Of a DNA stretch of 64,000 nucleotides, positions 9,094 through 16,581 are shown piece after piece; position 1 is the first letter of the stretch; each line of letters begins with the position of its first letter. The notes under the pieces are model-generated. The model ran no database searches. It had not been told where the DNA came from and worked only from the letters and a program-made list of their open reading frames with translations. A program made the position numbers and the translations under genes. The DNA comes from Acidomonas methanolica (GTDB lineage: Bacteria > Pseudomonadota > Alphaproteobacteria > Acetobacterales > Acetobacteraceae): contig NZ_SLZN01000008.1 in the NCBI RefSeq assembly GCF_004346035.1, positions 1-64,000 on the forward strand, read 5' to 3'.

Positions 9094-10005
9094 TCAGGAG
9101 CCCGTTTCGGGCTCCTCGTTCTGCCGCAACGCGGCCGCGCCCGCCGCTACGGCCGTCCATGCCGCCTGGGCGAGCGCCTTGCGCGTGAGGAAATCCTCCG
9201 GCGCGAGGGGAGGGTGCAGGAGGATCGTCGCGCGTTTGCGGCGGTGCTTCAGGAATCGCCAGACATGCGGGCCGAGATCCATGTCGCCATACCAGGCGAA
9301 GACCGGCCTCTGACACCTTAGGACGGGCAACCCGTCCAGCCGGTCGTACACCACCGATACCGGCTGGATCAGCGGCGTCAGGCCGGGCGGAAAGCGCGGG
9401 CCGTCCCCTCCCTTCTCCTTCGGCAGGCGAGGCGGCTTGGCGATGGCGAAGAAGGTTGACATGAAGGGCAGGACGCGCGAGCCGTCCGACGAGGTTCCCT
9501 CGGGGAAAAGGATCAGGTTGTCGCCGCCGATCAGGCGCGCGATCATTTCGTCGCGCTCGCGTCCGGTGGTGGAGCGGTTGCGGCTGACGAAGATGGTGCG
9601 TCCGATCTTCGAGACCAGCCCCATGACCGGCCATTTCTCGATATCGCCCTTGGCGACGAAGACCGAATAGAGCTTCGTGCCGAGGACCGGGATATCCAGC
9701 CATGAGGAATGATTCGAGACATAGATGACCGGCCGCTCGCCCCGCATGCGGGCGCGGTGGCCGCCGACGGTTCCCGCCGGCGTGCCGATCATGCGGATGT
9801 CGAGCGAGAGAATGGCGCAGAGGCCGCGCCAGACCCAGCGTGTCCAGCGAATCTTGGTGACGCCGGGAACGGGCAGCAGGAGCGCCTCGAACCCGACGGA
9901 GAGCGGCACCCAGATCACAACGCCGATGAGTCGGGCCGAGGCGAGGCAGAAGGCTCCGAAACCGGGCGATGCCGCATCCGGGGAGCGGGTCGTGTTCGCC
10001 ATCAT
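9094..10005 (-). CDS. plsC: 1-acyl-sn-glycerol-3-phosphate acyltransferase (PlsC family)
   Basis: About 303 residues. The membrane-bound acyltransferase transfers an acyl chain to lysophosphatidic acid, giving phosphatidic acid in phospholipid synthesis. The catalytic motif NHSSWLD (NHx4D) lies near residue 117 and the substrate-binding FPEGTSSDG near 188. A hydrophobic N-terminal helix (ARLIGVVIWVPLSVGFEALLLP) anchors it. The start was set at ATG 10005, or the adjacent ATG 10002, behind GGGA. The frame runs to 10038, but the extra residues look unlike the family. It is convergent with xfp, and the sulfotransferase gene ends 62 bases upstream on the same strand. The exact acyl substrate cannot be read from sequence. 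Confidence 0.87.
   Translation of the reverse strand: MMANTTRSPDAASPGFGAFCLASARLIGVVIWVPLSVGFEALLLPVPGVTKIRWTRWVWRGLCAILSLDIRMIGTPAGTVGGHRARMRGERPVIYVSNHSSWLDIPVLGTKLYSVFVAKGDIEKWPVMGLVSKIGRTIFVSRNRSTTGRERDEMIARLIGGDNLILFPEGTSSDGSRVLPFMSTFFAIAKPPRLPKEKGGDGPRFPPGLTPLIQPVSVVYDRLDGLPVLRCQRPVFAWYGDMDLGPHVWRFLKHRRKRATILLHPPLAPEDFLTRKALAQAAWTAVAAGAAALRQNEEPETGS
9096..9116 (+). terminator. Hairpin after xfp, inside the 3' end of plsC
   Basis: A perfect 9-base stem, AGGAGCCCG-TTT-CGGGCTCCT, begins 15 bases after the xfp stop. It overlaps the last codons of the convergent plsC gene. The following T-run is poor (CGTTCTG), so termination may be partial, or the element may mark a convergent gene end. 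Confidence 0.45.
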
Positions 10006-10067
10006 AATCGTCCCATAGCGCCGTGCCGGACGGGCCACAATGGGGCAAACTCATGCGGGCGGCGGGA

Positions 10068-11147
10068 TCAGCCGCTCCGGCCGGAGGGCGCAAGGCGGCG
10101 ATAAAGGGCGGTTTCCGGGGCGGCGAGCGCGCGGACGCGGTCGATGCAGGCGGCGAATTCCTCCAGATCCCTGCTCTGCCGGACCAGATCGGAAACGTTG
10201 CGCCGGGCGGAGGGGGCGCCACGTCGCGGCAGGCCGAGATGTTTCCGCGCGGCTGCGATGAAGGCGCCGAGCCGCACGTCCGGCAGGAACAGCCGGTTCG
10301 GTCGGTCAAGCGCCGCATGGGCTCTGGCGACGAAATCACTGAACTCCGATGGATGCCCTTCGCCGTCCGGGGGCGTGCCGAGCATGAAGATCTGGAGATT
10401 GGTCTCCAGACGCGCATCGGGATGGTCGAGAAACGCGCTCAGGGGCATCTCGCGCATCCTGCGCATGGTGGCGGAGAAGGTGGCCGGGTCTTCCCCCGCG
10501 CGCCGGGCGTGGAGGAAGGCGGAGCGGAACCGCATGACGGGATCGCGGAGTACGGCTGCGATGAGCGCGTCGGGCCCGGCGTGGCGTTCGAGCACGCTCA
10601 GGGGGATATGGCCGCCGATGAGGTCGTAATCGCCCTGCACCGGCGGATGGGCGAGGAAGGGCAACGCGCCGTCATAATACAGCTTCGCCTCGACGTCGCG
10701 GGAGATCGCCTCCCAGGCGGATGTGCCCGCCGTCTTGGGAATGTGCATGAAGTAGAGCGTCGCCGCGCTGCGCCGCCTGACGCGGGGGGCGAGATGATGC
10801 CAGGCCGGTTTCACGTGCTTTCCGTACCGGCGCAGCCTGTTCTTCAGGCTCGGCGGCGTGTCGCGGCAGAAGCAGATGAACACCTCATTGGCATGGACGA
10901 TCTGCCATTCGGTGAGCAGGCGCGACAGTTCGGGGCGCGACAGGGTGCAGAGGCGTCCCTTGTGCAGCAGCACGGCGGAGGCGTCCCCGATCTCGATCCG
11001 GTCCTGATATTCACGCCGCGCCGCGATCAGATCGTCGGGCCAGCTTCCGGCCGGCAGAAGCACCGTGTCGTGTGGACCGACGAGCGGCCGCACAGCCTCC
11101 CATGCCGCGCGCCACGCGGGATCAGACAACGCCGAGAGCCGTTCCAC
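10068..11147 (-). CDS. Sulfotransferase-family protein
   Basis: 359 residues. The GTG start is fixed by an ideal AAGGAGGT eight bases ahead. Residues from about 135 look like a sulfotransferase: FMHIPKTAGTSAWEAI carries the 5'-phosphosulfate loop that binds PAPS, IGGHIPLSVL follows, and VLRDPVMRFRSAFLHARR is the 3'-phosphate loop. About 120 N-terminal residues (LLPAGSWPDDLIAARREYQ, NEVFICFCRD) have no match that I recognise. No signal peptide or membrane span is seen. Such proteins often sulfate polysaccharides or lipids in bacteria, but the acceptor is unknown. It lies beside an AT-rich island and a surface-type gene, possibly an accessory pair (inference). Confidence 0.75.
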   Translation of the reverse strand: MERLSALSDPAWRAAWEAVRPLVGPHDTVLLPAGSWPDDLIAARREYQDRIEIGDASAVLLHKGRLCTLSRPELSRLLTEWQIVHANEVFICFCRDTPPSLKNRLRRYGKHVKPAWHHLAPRVRRRSAATLYFMHIPKTAGTSAWEAISRDVEAKLYYDGALPFLAHPPVQGDYDLIGGHIPLSVLERHAGPDALIAAVLRDPVMRFRSAFLHARRAGEDPATFSATMRRMREMPLSAFLDHPDARLETNLQIFMLGTPPDGEGHPSEFSDFVARAHAALDRPNRLFLPDVRLGAFIAAARKHLGLPRRGAPSARRNVSDLVRQSRDLEEFAACIDRVRALAAPETALYRRLAPSGRSG

Positions 11148-11269
11148 CCGCTGGGACCTCCTTCTTTTCCGCGATCGGGAAAGGGAAGGGTAGTGCGCGC
11201 ATGTTGCAGATTTGTGACTCGATCTTTACGGAGAATTTGGCGCGTATATTAATGATTCATTGGTTTGAT

Positions 11270-11285
11270 ATGTTATTTATAACAT
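11270..11285. repeat. 16-base AT-rich palindrome
   Basis: ATGTTATTTATAACAT is a perfect inverted repeat (7-base arms, TT centre) in a locally AT-rich stretch of about 80 bases. It directly abuts the stop of the small ORF at 11286-11420. It is too AT-rich for a classic terminator stem and looks more like a protein-binding site. The rest of 11148-11269 shows no feature I can support. Confidence 0.4.
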
Positions 11286-11420
11286 TCAAGTAGCGGGCAG
11301 ATCGTCAAAATAATAATCCGGCTGCACCCGTTCGCCGTGATCGACGCCCTCCCGCCCCCTCATCCGCCGCGCTTTCCCGAAATCTCCCGTAAGCGCCTGC
11401 GGATCGGCCTCCGAAGCCAT
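11286..11420 (-). CDS. Hypothetical small protein (44 residues)
   Basis: The frame reads MASEADPQALTGDFGKARRM, then a charged middle (RGREGVDHGERVQ) and an acidic aromatic tail (PDYYFDDLPAT). The start was chosen because GAGGGGAG lies three to four bases ahead of ATG 11420; the frame is open to 11489 but without another site. It has no membrane span or signal and matches no family I know. It is divergent from the large Hint gene, with an AT-rich repeat array between them. It could be a genuine small protein or a chance frame. Confidence 0.4.
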   Translation of the reverse strand: MASEADPQALTGDFGKARRMRGREGVDHGERVQPDYYFDDLPAT

Positions 11421-11520
11421 TTTCTCCCCTCTGCAACGCGTCCAGCGCCCTCCAGGCTGGGCTCGGAAACGCATGCAATGGACGTCCAAATCGCCTCTTC
11501 TTCACTCCCGTTAAAGCTGT

Positions 11521-11575
11521 CGTTATTAATTCGTTATTAGATCGTTATTTGCTCACCGTTATTAATTCGTTATTA
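11521..11575. promoter_or_regulatory. Phased array of five CGTTATT repeats
   Basis: CGTTATT occurs at 11521, 11532, 11543, 11557 and 11568, spaced 11, 11, 14 and 11 bases. The 19-base unit CGTTATTAATTCGTTATTA occurs exactly twice (11521-11539 and 11557-11575). Near-helical spacing on one face of the DNA suggests a cooperatively bound operator or an architectural site. It lies 119 bases ahead of the Hint gene start and between divergent frames. The surrounding 11421-11693 holds no other gene. Confidence 0.5.
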
Positions 11576-11693
11576 TTATAAATAATTCTTTGGGGATTTA
11601 TTTCGTCGCTCTAGTATCCCCGACACTAGAACAGCGGCGAAACGTCAACCGGGACGCTTGCGCAAATCACGATTCAGCAAAGAGGTTTTGGAG

Positions 11694-14519
11694 ATGACGA
11701 CGATATTCTGGCAGGGCGGTGCATCCAACGACTGGTATGACCCGGCGAACTGGAGATACGGAAATCTCCCCCAAAGCGACAGCAACCAGGCCGCGAACGT
11801 CAGCGGCACCGCCGCCGATCCGGCGCTGGCGGTGCTCAACGCGCCGAGCTACAGCCAGATCGACTGCCTGACCGTCGGCGACGACGCCACGGTCAAGATC
11901 ACCGCCACGACGGCGGGCATCGGGAACGTCTTCGCCACGCGTGGCACCGAGGTCTATCCGGGCAGCAATCTGATCATCGACACGCCCGCAGCCGTCGAAC
12001 TCGGCATCGTCACCAAGGTCGACGGCACGCTGACGATCATCGGCAATGACGGCAAGGTCGTCCTCGACGGCACCCGCATCGTCGGTGGCGGGACGGTCAA
12101 CCTCGTCGATTCGACCCTCGGCAGCGCGACCTATCCCGTCAGCCTCGCCACCGCCGTCACCCTTTCGGGCAACAGCACGCTCTATGCCGGTTTCTATGGC
12201 GACGGCGCGTCCGTGACCTTCGATCCCGCGACGCAGAATACGCTCTATGTCACGGGCAACGAGAGCACCATTTCGACGCCGCTGTACGGCGTGTCGGAAA
12301 ACACGATCTTCGGCATCGAGGCCGGATCGCAGACGCCGGTCTCCGCCGCATACACCATGAATTCCGACGGCACCTACAGCCTGTCCGTCACCATGACGGA
12401 CGGCAAGGCGCTGACCTTCGACGACATCCATCTCGCCTCGGGCTTCGTCCCCGCCTCGCCGACCATCGAGCAAACGTCGAGTGGCTGGGCGATCGTCGAC
12501 ACCAATGCGAGCAGCGTGCCTCCTTCGTATGACACGTCCGATACGCACCTGTCGCTGGTGGCGACCGCCACCGCGGCGCAGCAGGTCGGCGGCGACACCT
12601 CGCAATATTCGACCACCGAATACAGCCAGCACAATGGCGATCAGACGGATGGCTGGAACGGCGGCGCGACCGGGAACTGGTCCACGGCGTCCGACTGGAG
12701 CACGGGCGCGGTCCCCGAGGAGGATCCGGCCGGCCACGCCTCGCTCGCCGGCACCGAATCGACGCCCGTGAGCGTGACCCTCGATACGCCGTATTACCAG
12801 CAGATCACCTCGCTGAGCATCGGTCCCTACGCGACCATGACGATCACGGCCACGGCGGATCGCGCCGGCTATGTCTTCGCGACACAGGGCATGCAGATCG
12901 CCCCCACCGGCGCGCTGGTGATCAACACCGCGTCGCCCGTCGAACTCGGCGGCGTCACCGAGGTGCGCGGCGGCACGGTCACGATCGAGAACAACGACGG
13001 CAAGGTTGTGCTCGATGACAACAGACTCACCGGCACCGGCACGCTCAACCTGATCAACTCGACCCTCGGCACCGTCGCCGCGCCGGTCCGGGTGGGGTCC
13101 TTCGCGGTCAATCTCACCGGCGGCAGCACGCTTTATGCCGGTTTCTACGCCAGCGGCTCCTCCGTGACCTTCGACCCCACAACGCGGAACACGCTCTATG
13201 TCACGGGTGACGAAAGCACGGTTTCCACCGCGCTTTACGACGTGTCGGCGAACACGGTCATCGGCATCGAGCCCGGCGCCTACAGCGCGCCCGATTCCGC
13301 GCAATACGTGGACAATGGCGACGGTTCCTACAGCCTCGTCGTCAGTCTGGCCGACGGCAAGACGCTGACGTTCTCGGACGTCCATTTCGCCAGCGGTTTT
13401 ACCCCGGTCACGCCGACCGTCACGGCGGTCGCTGGCGGCGGCTGGATCATCACCGACTCCAACGCGCCGTGCTATCTCGCGCAGACGCTGATCCGCACCG
13501 ATCGGGGCGATGTCGCGGTCGAAGACCTCCGGATCGGCGATCAGGTCGTCGCCTTCGACTGGGAGAACGGCCGGGACAGTCTCCGTGAGATCGTCTGGGT
13601 CGGCAAGGCCCGCACGGTGGCCCGGCCGCATCTTCCGGATGACGAGGCCGGGTATCCCGTCCGTGTTCTGAAGGACGCGATCGCCGATGGCGTGCCGTAC
13701 AAGGACATGCTGATCACGTCGGAGCACTGCCTGTTCTTCGAAGGCAAGTTCATTCCGGTCCGCATGCTCGTCAACGGTCGGTCCGTCTTCTACGACAAGA
13801 CGATCCGCTCCTATGACTACTATCACGTCGAGACCGAGCGGCATTCGGTCATCATGGCGGATGGCGTCCTGAGCGAGAGCTATCTCGATACCGGGAATCA
13901 TCGCGCTTTCCGCCGGCAGGAAGGCAACGTCATCTCCTTCCTGAATTCCCGCAACCTGACATGGGATGACGCCGCCGCGCCGCTGGGTGTCGCGCAGGAT
14001 TTCGCAGAGCCGCTTCACCAGCGGATCGCCGCCCGCGCGGAAGCGGCGGGTCTCGAGCGGCAGGAGGAAGCCCCCGAACTGACCACCGATGCGGACCTGC
14101 ATCTCATGCTCGATAACGGCGCTATCGTGAGCAAGCTGCGCGAGAATAACGGCCGCGTCATGTTCATGCTGCCGACCGGGGTGACGAGTGTTCGTCTCGT
14201 GTCCCGCGCCAGCCGCCCCGCCGACGTGATCGGTCCTTTCGTTGACGATCGCCGTTATTTCGGCGTCGCGGTCGGCGAGATCACCATGTTCGAGAGCGGC
14301 CACACCGTCGCCATCCGCTCCCATCTGACCGAAAAGGGACTGGACGGCTGGAACGACCTCCAATGGGAAGACACCCGCTGGACCAGCGGCAGCGCGCTGC
14401 TGCCCCTCGGCCAGCGCCATCCCAACAGCATCGCCCTGCTCGCCATTCAGGTCAGGGCGGCCGGCCCCTATCTGGCCGCCGGCATGATCGGGAAGACGGC
14501 TCTCGCCGCCACGGCCTGA
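11694..14519 (+). CDS. Large Hint-domain protein with duplicated N-terminal domain
   Basis: 941 residues. ATG 11694 was chosen over 11658 because AGAGG lies eight bases ahead and MTTIFWQGG is a typical opening for this group. Two homologous domains follow each other at about 5-290 and 319-590 (matching STLYAGFY, VTFDP, NTLYVTG, each opening with a WxGG...W segment), rich in G, T, S and beta-type repeats. A Hint (hedgehog/intein) domain spans about 592-735: APCYLAQTLIRT, VEDLRIGDQVVAFD, then ITSEHCLFFEGKFIPVRML. About 200 further residues (LMLDNGAIVSKLREN, VRLVSRASRPADVIGPF) resemble the C-terminal part of other such proteins. No Sec signal is visible. Probably surface-exposed or exported; function unknown. 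Followed by a strong terminator. Confidence 0.85.
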   Translation: MTTIFWQGGASNDWYDPANWRYGNLPQSDSNQAANVSGTAADPALAVLNAPSYSQIDCLTVGDDATVKITATTAGIGNVFATRGTEVYPGSNLIIDTPAAVELGIVTKVDGTLTIIGNDGKVVLDGTRIVGGGTVNLVDSTLGSATYPVSLATAVTLSGNSTLYAGFYGDGASVTFDPATQNTLYVTGNESTISTPLYGVSENTIFGIEAGSQTPVSAAYTMNSDGTYSLSVTMTDGKALTFDDIHLASGFVPASPTIEQTSSGWAIVDTNASSVPPSYDTSDTHLSLVATATAAQQVGGDTSQYSTTEYSQHNGDQTDGWNGGATGNWSTASDWSTGAVPEEDPAGHASLAGTESTPVSVTLDTPYYQQITSLSIGPYATMTITATADRAGYVFATQGMQIAPTGALVINTASPVELGGVTEVRGGTVTIENNDGKVVLDDNRLTGTGTLNLINSTLGTVAAPVRVGSFAVNLTGGSTLYAGFYASGSSVTFDPTTRNTLYVTGDESTVSTALYDVSANTVIGIEPGAYSAPDSAQYVDNGDGSYSLVVSLADGKTLTFSDVHFASGFTPVTPTVTAVAGGGWIITDSNAPCYLAQTLIRTDRGDVAVEDLRIGDQVVAFDWENGRDSLREIVWVGKARTVARPHLPDDEAGYPVRVLKDAIADGVPYKDMLITSEHCLFFEGKFIPVRMLVNGRSVFYDKTIRSYDYYHVETERHSVIMADGVLSESYLDTGNHRAFRRQEGNVISFLNSRNLTWDDAAAPLGVAQDFAEPLHQRIAARAEAAGLERQEEAPELTTDADLHLMLDNGAIVSKLRENNGRVMFMLPTGVTSVRLVSRASRPADVIGPFVDDRRYFGVAVGEITMFESGHTVAIRSHLTEKGLDGWNDLQWEDTRWTSGSALLPLGQRHPNSIALLAIQVRAAGPYLAAGMIGKTALAATA

Positions 14520-14589
14520 CGCCGGAGCCGCGCGATCGCCCGCGCCCCGCTCGCGGGGCGGGGATATCCGGTTTCCCGCACTATGACAT

Positions 14590-14631
14590 GGGAGCATTCC
14601 TGCCGAATTCCGGTTCGGCTGGAATGCTCCC
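14590..14631 (+). terminator. Rho-independent terminator after the Hint gene
   Basis: An 11-base perfect stem (GGGAGCATTCC pairing with GGAATGCTCCC) encloses an inner GCCGAA/TTCGGC stem, followed by TTTCATTGTTTCT. It lies 71 bases past the Hint stop and 17 bases before the end of the convergent oxyR gene. Confidence 0.8.
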
Positions 14632-14647
14632 TTTCATTGTTTCTACT

Positions 14648-15607
14648 TCAGGCCCGGGCGGTTTCCATTTCGGGGACGGCGGCCTCGTCCGACGCTGTCA
14701 TGACTCCTTCCGGCGGATGATCGCGGAGAAAGCCCGCGAATTCCGAGAAGGCCGCCCCGCGAGGGTCCGACGCGCGCCAGATCAGCCCGATATGGCGGCG
14801 GGCCCCCGGCACCGGGCGGGTGACGATGAACTCGGCCAGCGCCTCACGATGACGAAGGGCGAGAAGCGGGAAGAGTGAATACCCTTCTCCCGCCCCGACC
14901 ATATGCCAGAGCATTTCCAGACTTGTGGCCAGGCGATGGCTTTCCTGATGCGCCATGCCGCAGAGCGACAGCGCCTGATCCCGCAGGCAATGCCCGTCCT
15001 CCAGCAGCAGGAGGTCCGGCCCGGCCAGATCGCGCTCCGTCAGCACGGCTTCGGTGGTCAACGGATGGCCGAGGGGAAAGGCCGCGACGAAGGGCTCGTC
15101 GAACAGGGGCGCGCTGCGGGTGGTGTCGCCGGCCACCGGCAGCGCGGCGATCACGAGGTCGAGTTCGTTGTCGCGGAGGCGGCCCAGCATCGGATGGGTC
15201 AGGCCCTCGGTCAGTTGCAGCGTAAGTTGCGGGTAGCTCCGGCGTAGCAGCGGGAGCAGGGACGGGACATAATACGGCCCCAGCGTGGCGATGACCCCGA
15301 TGCGGAGCACCCCTTCGAGCGGGCCGGTGTGTGCGCGCGCGACTTCGAGCAGCGTTCGCGCGGCGATCAGGATCTCGCGGCAATGGGCAATGAGGCGCGC
15401 GCCGTCCGCCGTCGGCACGACATGGCGGCGCGTACGCTCGAACAGGGGCACGTTCAGCAGCGATTCGAGCTTGCGGACCTGCTCGGACAATCCGGCCTGA
15501 CTGACGCCGCAGCGTTCCGCCGCGCGGGAAAAATTCCGGAGGTCGTCCACGGCGACCACATATTCGATGTCGCGCAGGGAAAGCCCCGCCAGCGGGATAT
15601 AAGCCAT
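14648..15607 (-). CDS. oxyR: LysR-type hydrogen peroxide sensor OxyR
   Basis: 319 residues. The transcription factor senses peroxide through a disulfide and activates ahpC-type genes. The N-terminal winged helix reads LSLRDIEYVVAVDDLRNFSRAAERCGVSQAGLS... (about 8-65). The effector domain contains DGHCLRDQALSLC, whose two cysteines are nine positions apart, exactly like Cys199 and Cys208 of OxyR. It is divergent from ahpC with 146 bases between, the classic oxyR/ahpC arrangement. The ATG at 15607 has no clear Shine-Dalgarno site, and a TTATTTATAG stretch lies immediately ahead, so initiation may be leaderless (inference). Confidence 0.94.
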   Translation of the reverse strand: MAYIPLAGLSLRDIEYVVAVDDLRNFSRAAERCGVSQAGLSEQVRKLESLLNVPLFERTRRHVVPTADGARLIAHCREILIAARTLLEVARAHTGPLEGVLRIGVIATLGPYYVPSLLPLLRRSYPQLTLQLTEGLTHPMLGRLRDNELDLVIAALPVAGDTTRSAPLFDEPFVAAFPLGHPLTTEAVLTERDLAGPDLLLLEDGHCLRDQALSLCGMAHQESHRLATSLEMLWHMVGAGEGYSLFPLLALRHREALAEFIVTRPVPGARRHIGLIWRASDPRGAAFSEFAGFLRDHPPEGVMTASDEAAVPEMETARA

Positions 15608-15630
15608 ATGCTATAAATAATCCTGGTGCG

Positions 15631-15662
15631 ACCGGATTGATAGTCCGGTTTTACCTATAAAT
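15631..15662. promoter_or_regulatory. Candidate OxyR operator and ahpC promoter
   Basis: A 19-base inverted repeat, ACCGGATTGATAGTCCGGT (15631-15649; arms ACCGGA/TCCGGT), is followed by TATAAAT (15656-15662), a plausible -10 for ahpC. ATAG (15640) and CTAT (15655, 15611) half-sites resembling the OxyR consensus occur, but not at the canonical seven-base spacing. The location between oxyR and ahpC supports a LysR-type site. Confidence 0.45.
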
Positions 15663-15753
15663 GAAATTGGAACGACCAGTTTGCCGGAGAGGATGGTTCG
15701 TGGAAGAATGAGGTTGTCAGGCAGCAACCAAGCAACAGCCTTAGGAGTCCTCA

Positions 15754-16317
15754 ATGGCGCGCATCAACTCCCCGATCAAACCCTTCTCGACCGACGCCTT
15801 TCATAACGGAAAGTTCATCAAGGTGTCCGATGAGGACGTCAAAGGCAAGTGGGGCGTCTTCTTCTTCTATCCCGCCGATTTCACCTTCGTCTGCCCGACT
15901 GAGCTGGAAGACCTTGCCGATCATTATGCCGAATTCCAGAAGCTCGGCGTCGAGATCTATGCCGTCTCGACCGACAAGCACTTCACGCACAAGGCGTGGC
16001 ACGACACCTCCCCGGCCATCAGCAAGATCACCTATGTCATGCTGGGCGATCCGACGGGCACGATCGCGCGCAATTTCGACGTGATGATCGAGGAAGCCGG
16101 AATGGCCGATCGCGGCACCTTCCTGGTCGATCCGGAGGGCAAGATCCAGTATATCGAGATCACGGCGGGCGGCGTCGGCCGCAGCGCGACCGAACTGCTC
16201 GGCAAGATTCAGGCCGCCCAGTATGTCGCCAGCCATCCGGGCGAGGTCTGCCCCGCCAAGTGGACGGAAGGCGGCGAGACGCTGAAGCCGTCGCTGGACC
16301 TCGTCGGCAAGATCTGA
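15754..16317 (+). CDS. ahpC: Alkyl hydroperoxide reductase AhpC (2-Cys peroxiredoxin)
   Basis: 187 residues, usual length. The cytosolic peroxidase reduces H2O2, organic peroxides and peroxynitrite with electrons from AhpF. The peroxidatic cysteine sits in [16 protein letters not shown] (about residue 47). The resolving cysteine sits in [10 protein letters not shown] (about 166). The typical start [11 protein letters not shown] has AGGAG seven bases ahead. It is divergent from oxyR, with a candidate operator between them. A strong hairpin follows at 16326-16363 before ahpF, which would fit higher AhpC than AhpF output. Confidence 0.97.
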   Translation: MARINSPIKPFSTDAFHNGKFIKVSDEDVKGKWGVFFFYPADFTFVCPTELEDLADHYAEFQKLGVEIYAVSTDKHFTHKAWHDTSPAISKITYVMLGDPTGTIARNFDVMIEEAGMADRGTFLVDPEGKIQYIEITAGGVGRSATELLGKIQAAQYVASHPGEVCPAKWTEGGETLKPSLDLVGKI

Positions 16318-16325
16318 CGCGGGCG

Positions 16326-16363
16326 GGAGATCGGGCCGCCGTCTGAGAGGCGGCCCGATCTCC
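16326..16363 (+). terminator. Strong hairpin between ahpC and ahpF
   Basis: A perfect 15-base stem (GGAGATCGGGCCGCC with GGCGGCCCGATCTCC) has an eight-base loop, starting nine bases after the ahpC stop. The tail TCCTCCTCTCCC is pyrimidine-rich but lacks a U-run. It probably acts as a partial terminator or a 3' stabiliser of ahpC mRNA. The rest of the 264-base ahpC-ahpF gap shows no gene. Confidence 0.65.
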
Positions 16364-16581
16364 TCCTCTCCCGCGCCTGTCCGGCAGCGCGACGTCGCGC
16401 CGTACTGTCGAACATGCGCCGACGAACATGCGCCGCGCCCGCTCGTTGCGGCTTCCCATTGCGCCGGGGCACGTCCCTGACCACATCTCCAGTCATTTCG
16501 TCGGACGGAGCCTTTGCGGGCGCCGAAGACCCGACTCTTCCCGACCTCCCGATCCCCTCCCAGACAAGGAACAAGAGTCTC

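Noticed and set aside
13468-13950. An intein in the Hint protein
   Set aside because: There is no C-terminal HN plus Cys/Ser/Thr splice junction followed by a conserved host protein. The layout is of the hedgehog/Hint type.
14541-14560. Second terminator hairpin (CCCCGC...GGGG) after the Hint gene
   Set aside because: Short GC stem without a T-run. The hairpin at 14590-14631 is far better.
11667-14597. 976-residue open frame opposite the Hint gene
   Set aside because: GC-rich antisense shadow. It has Arg/Gly/Asp-rich composition, no motif and no ribosome site, while the plus-strand gene has clear domains.
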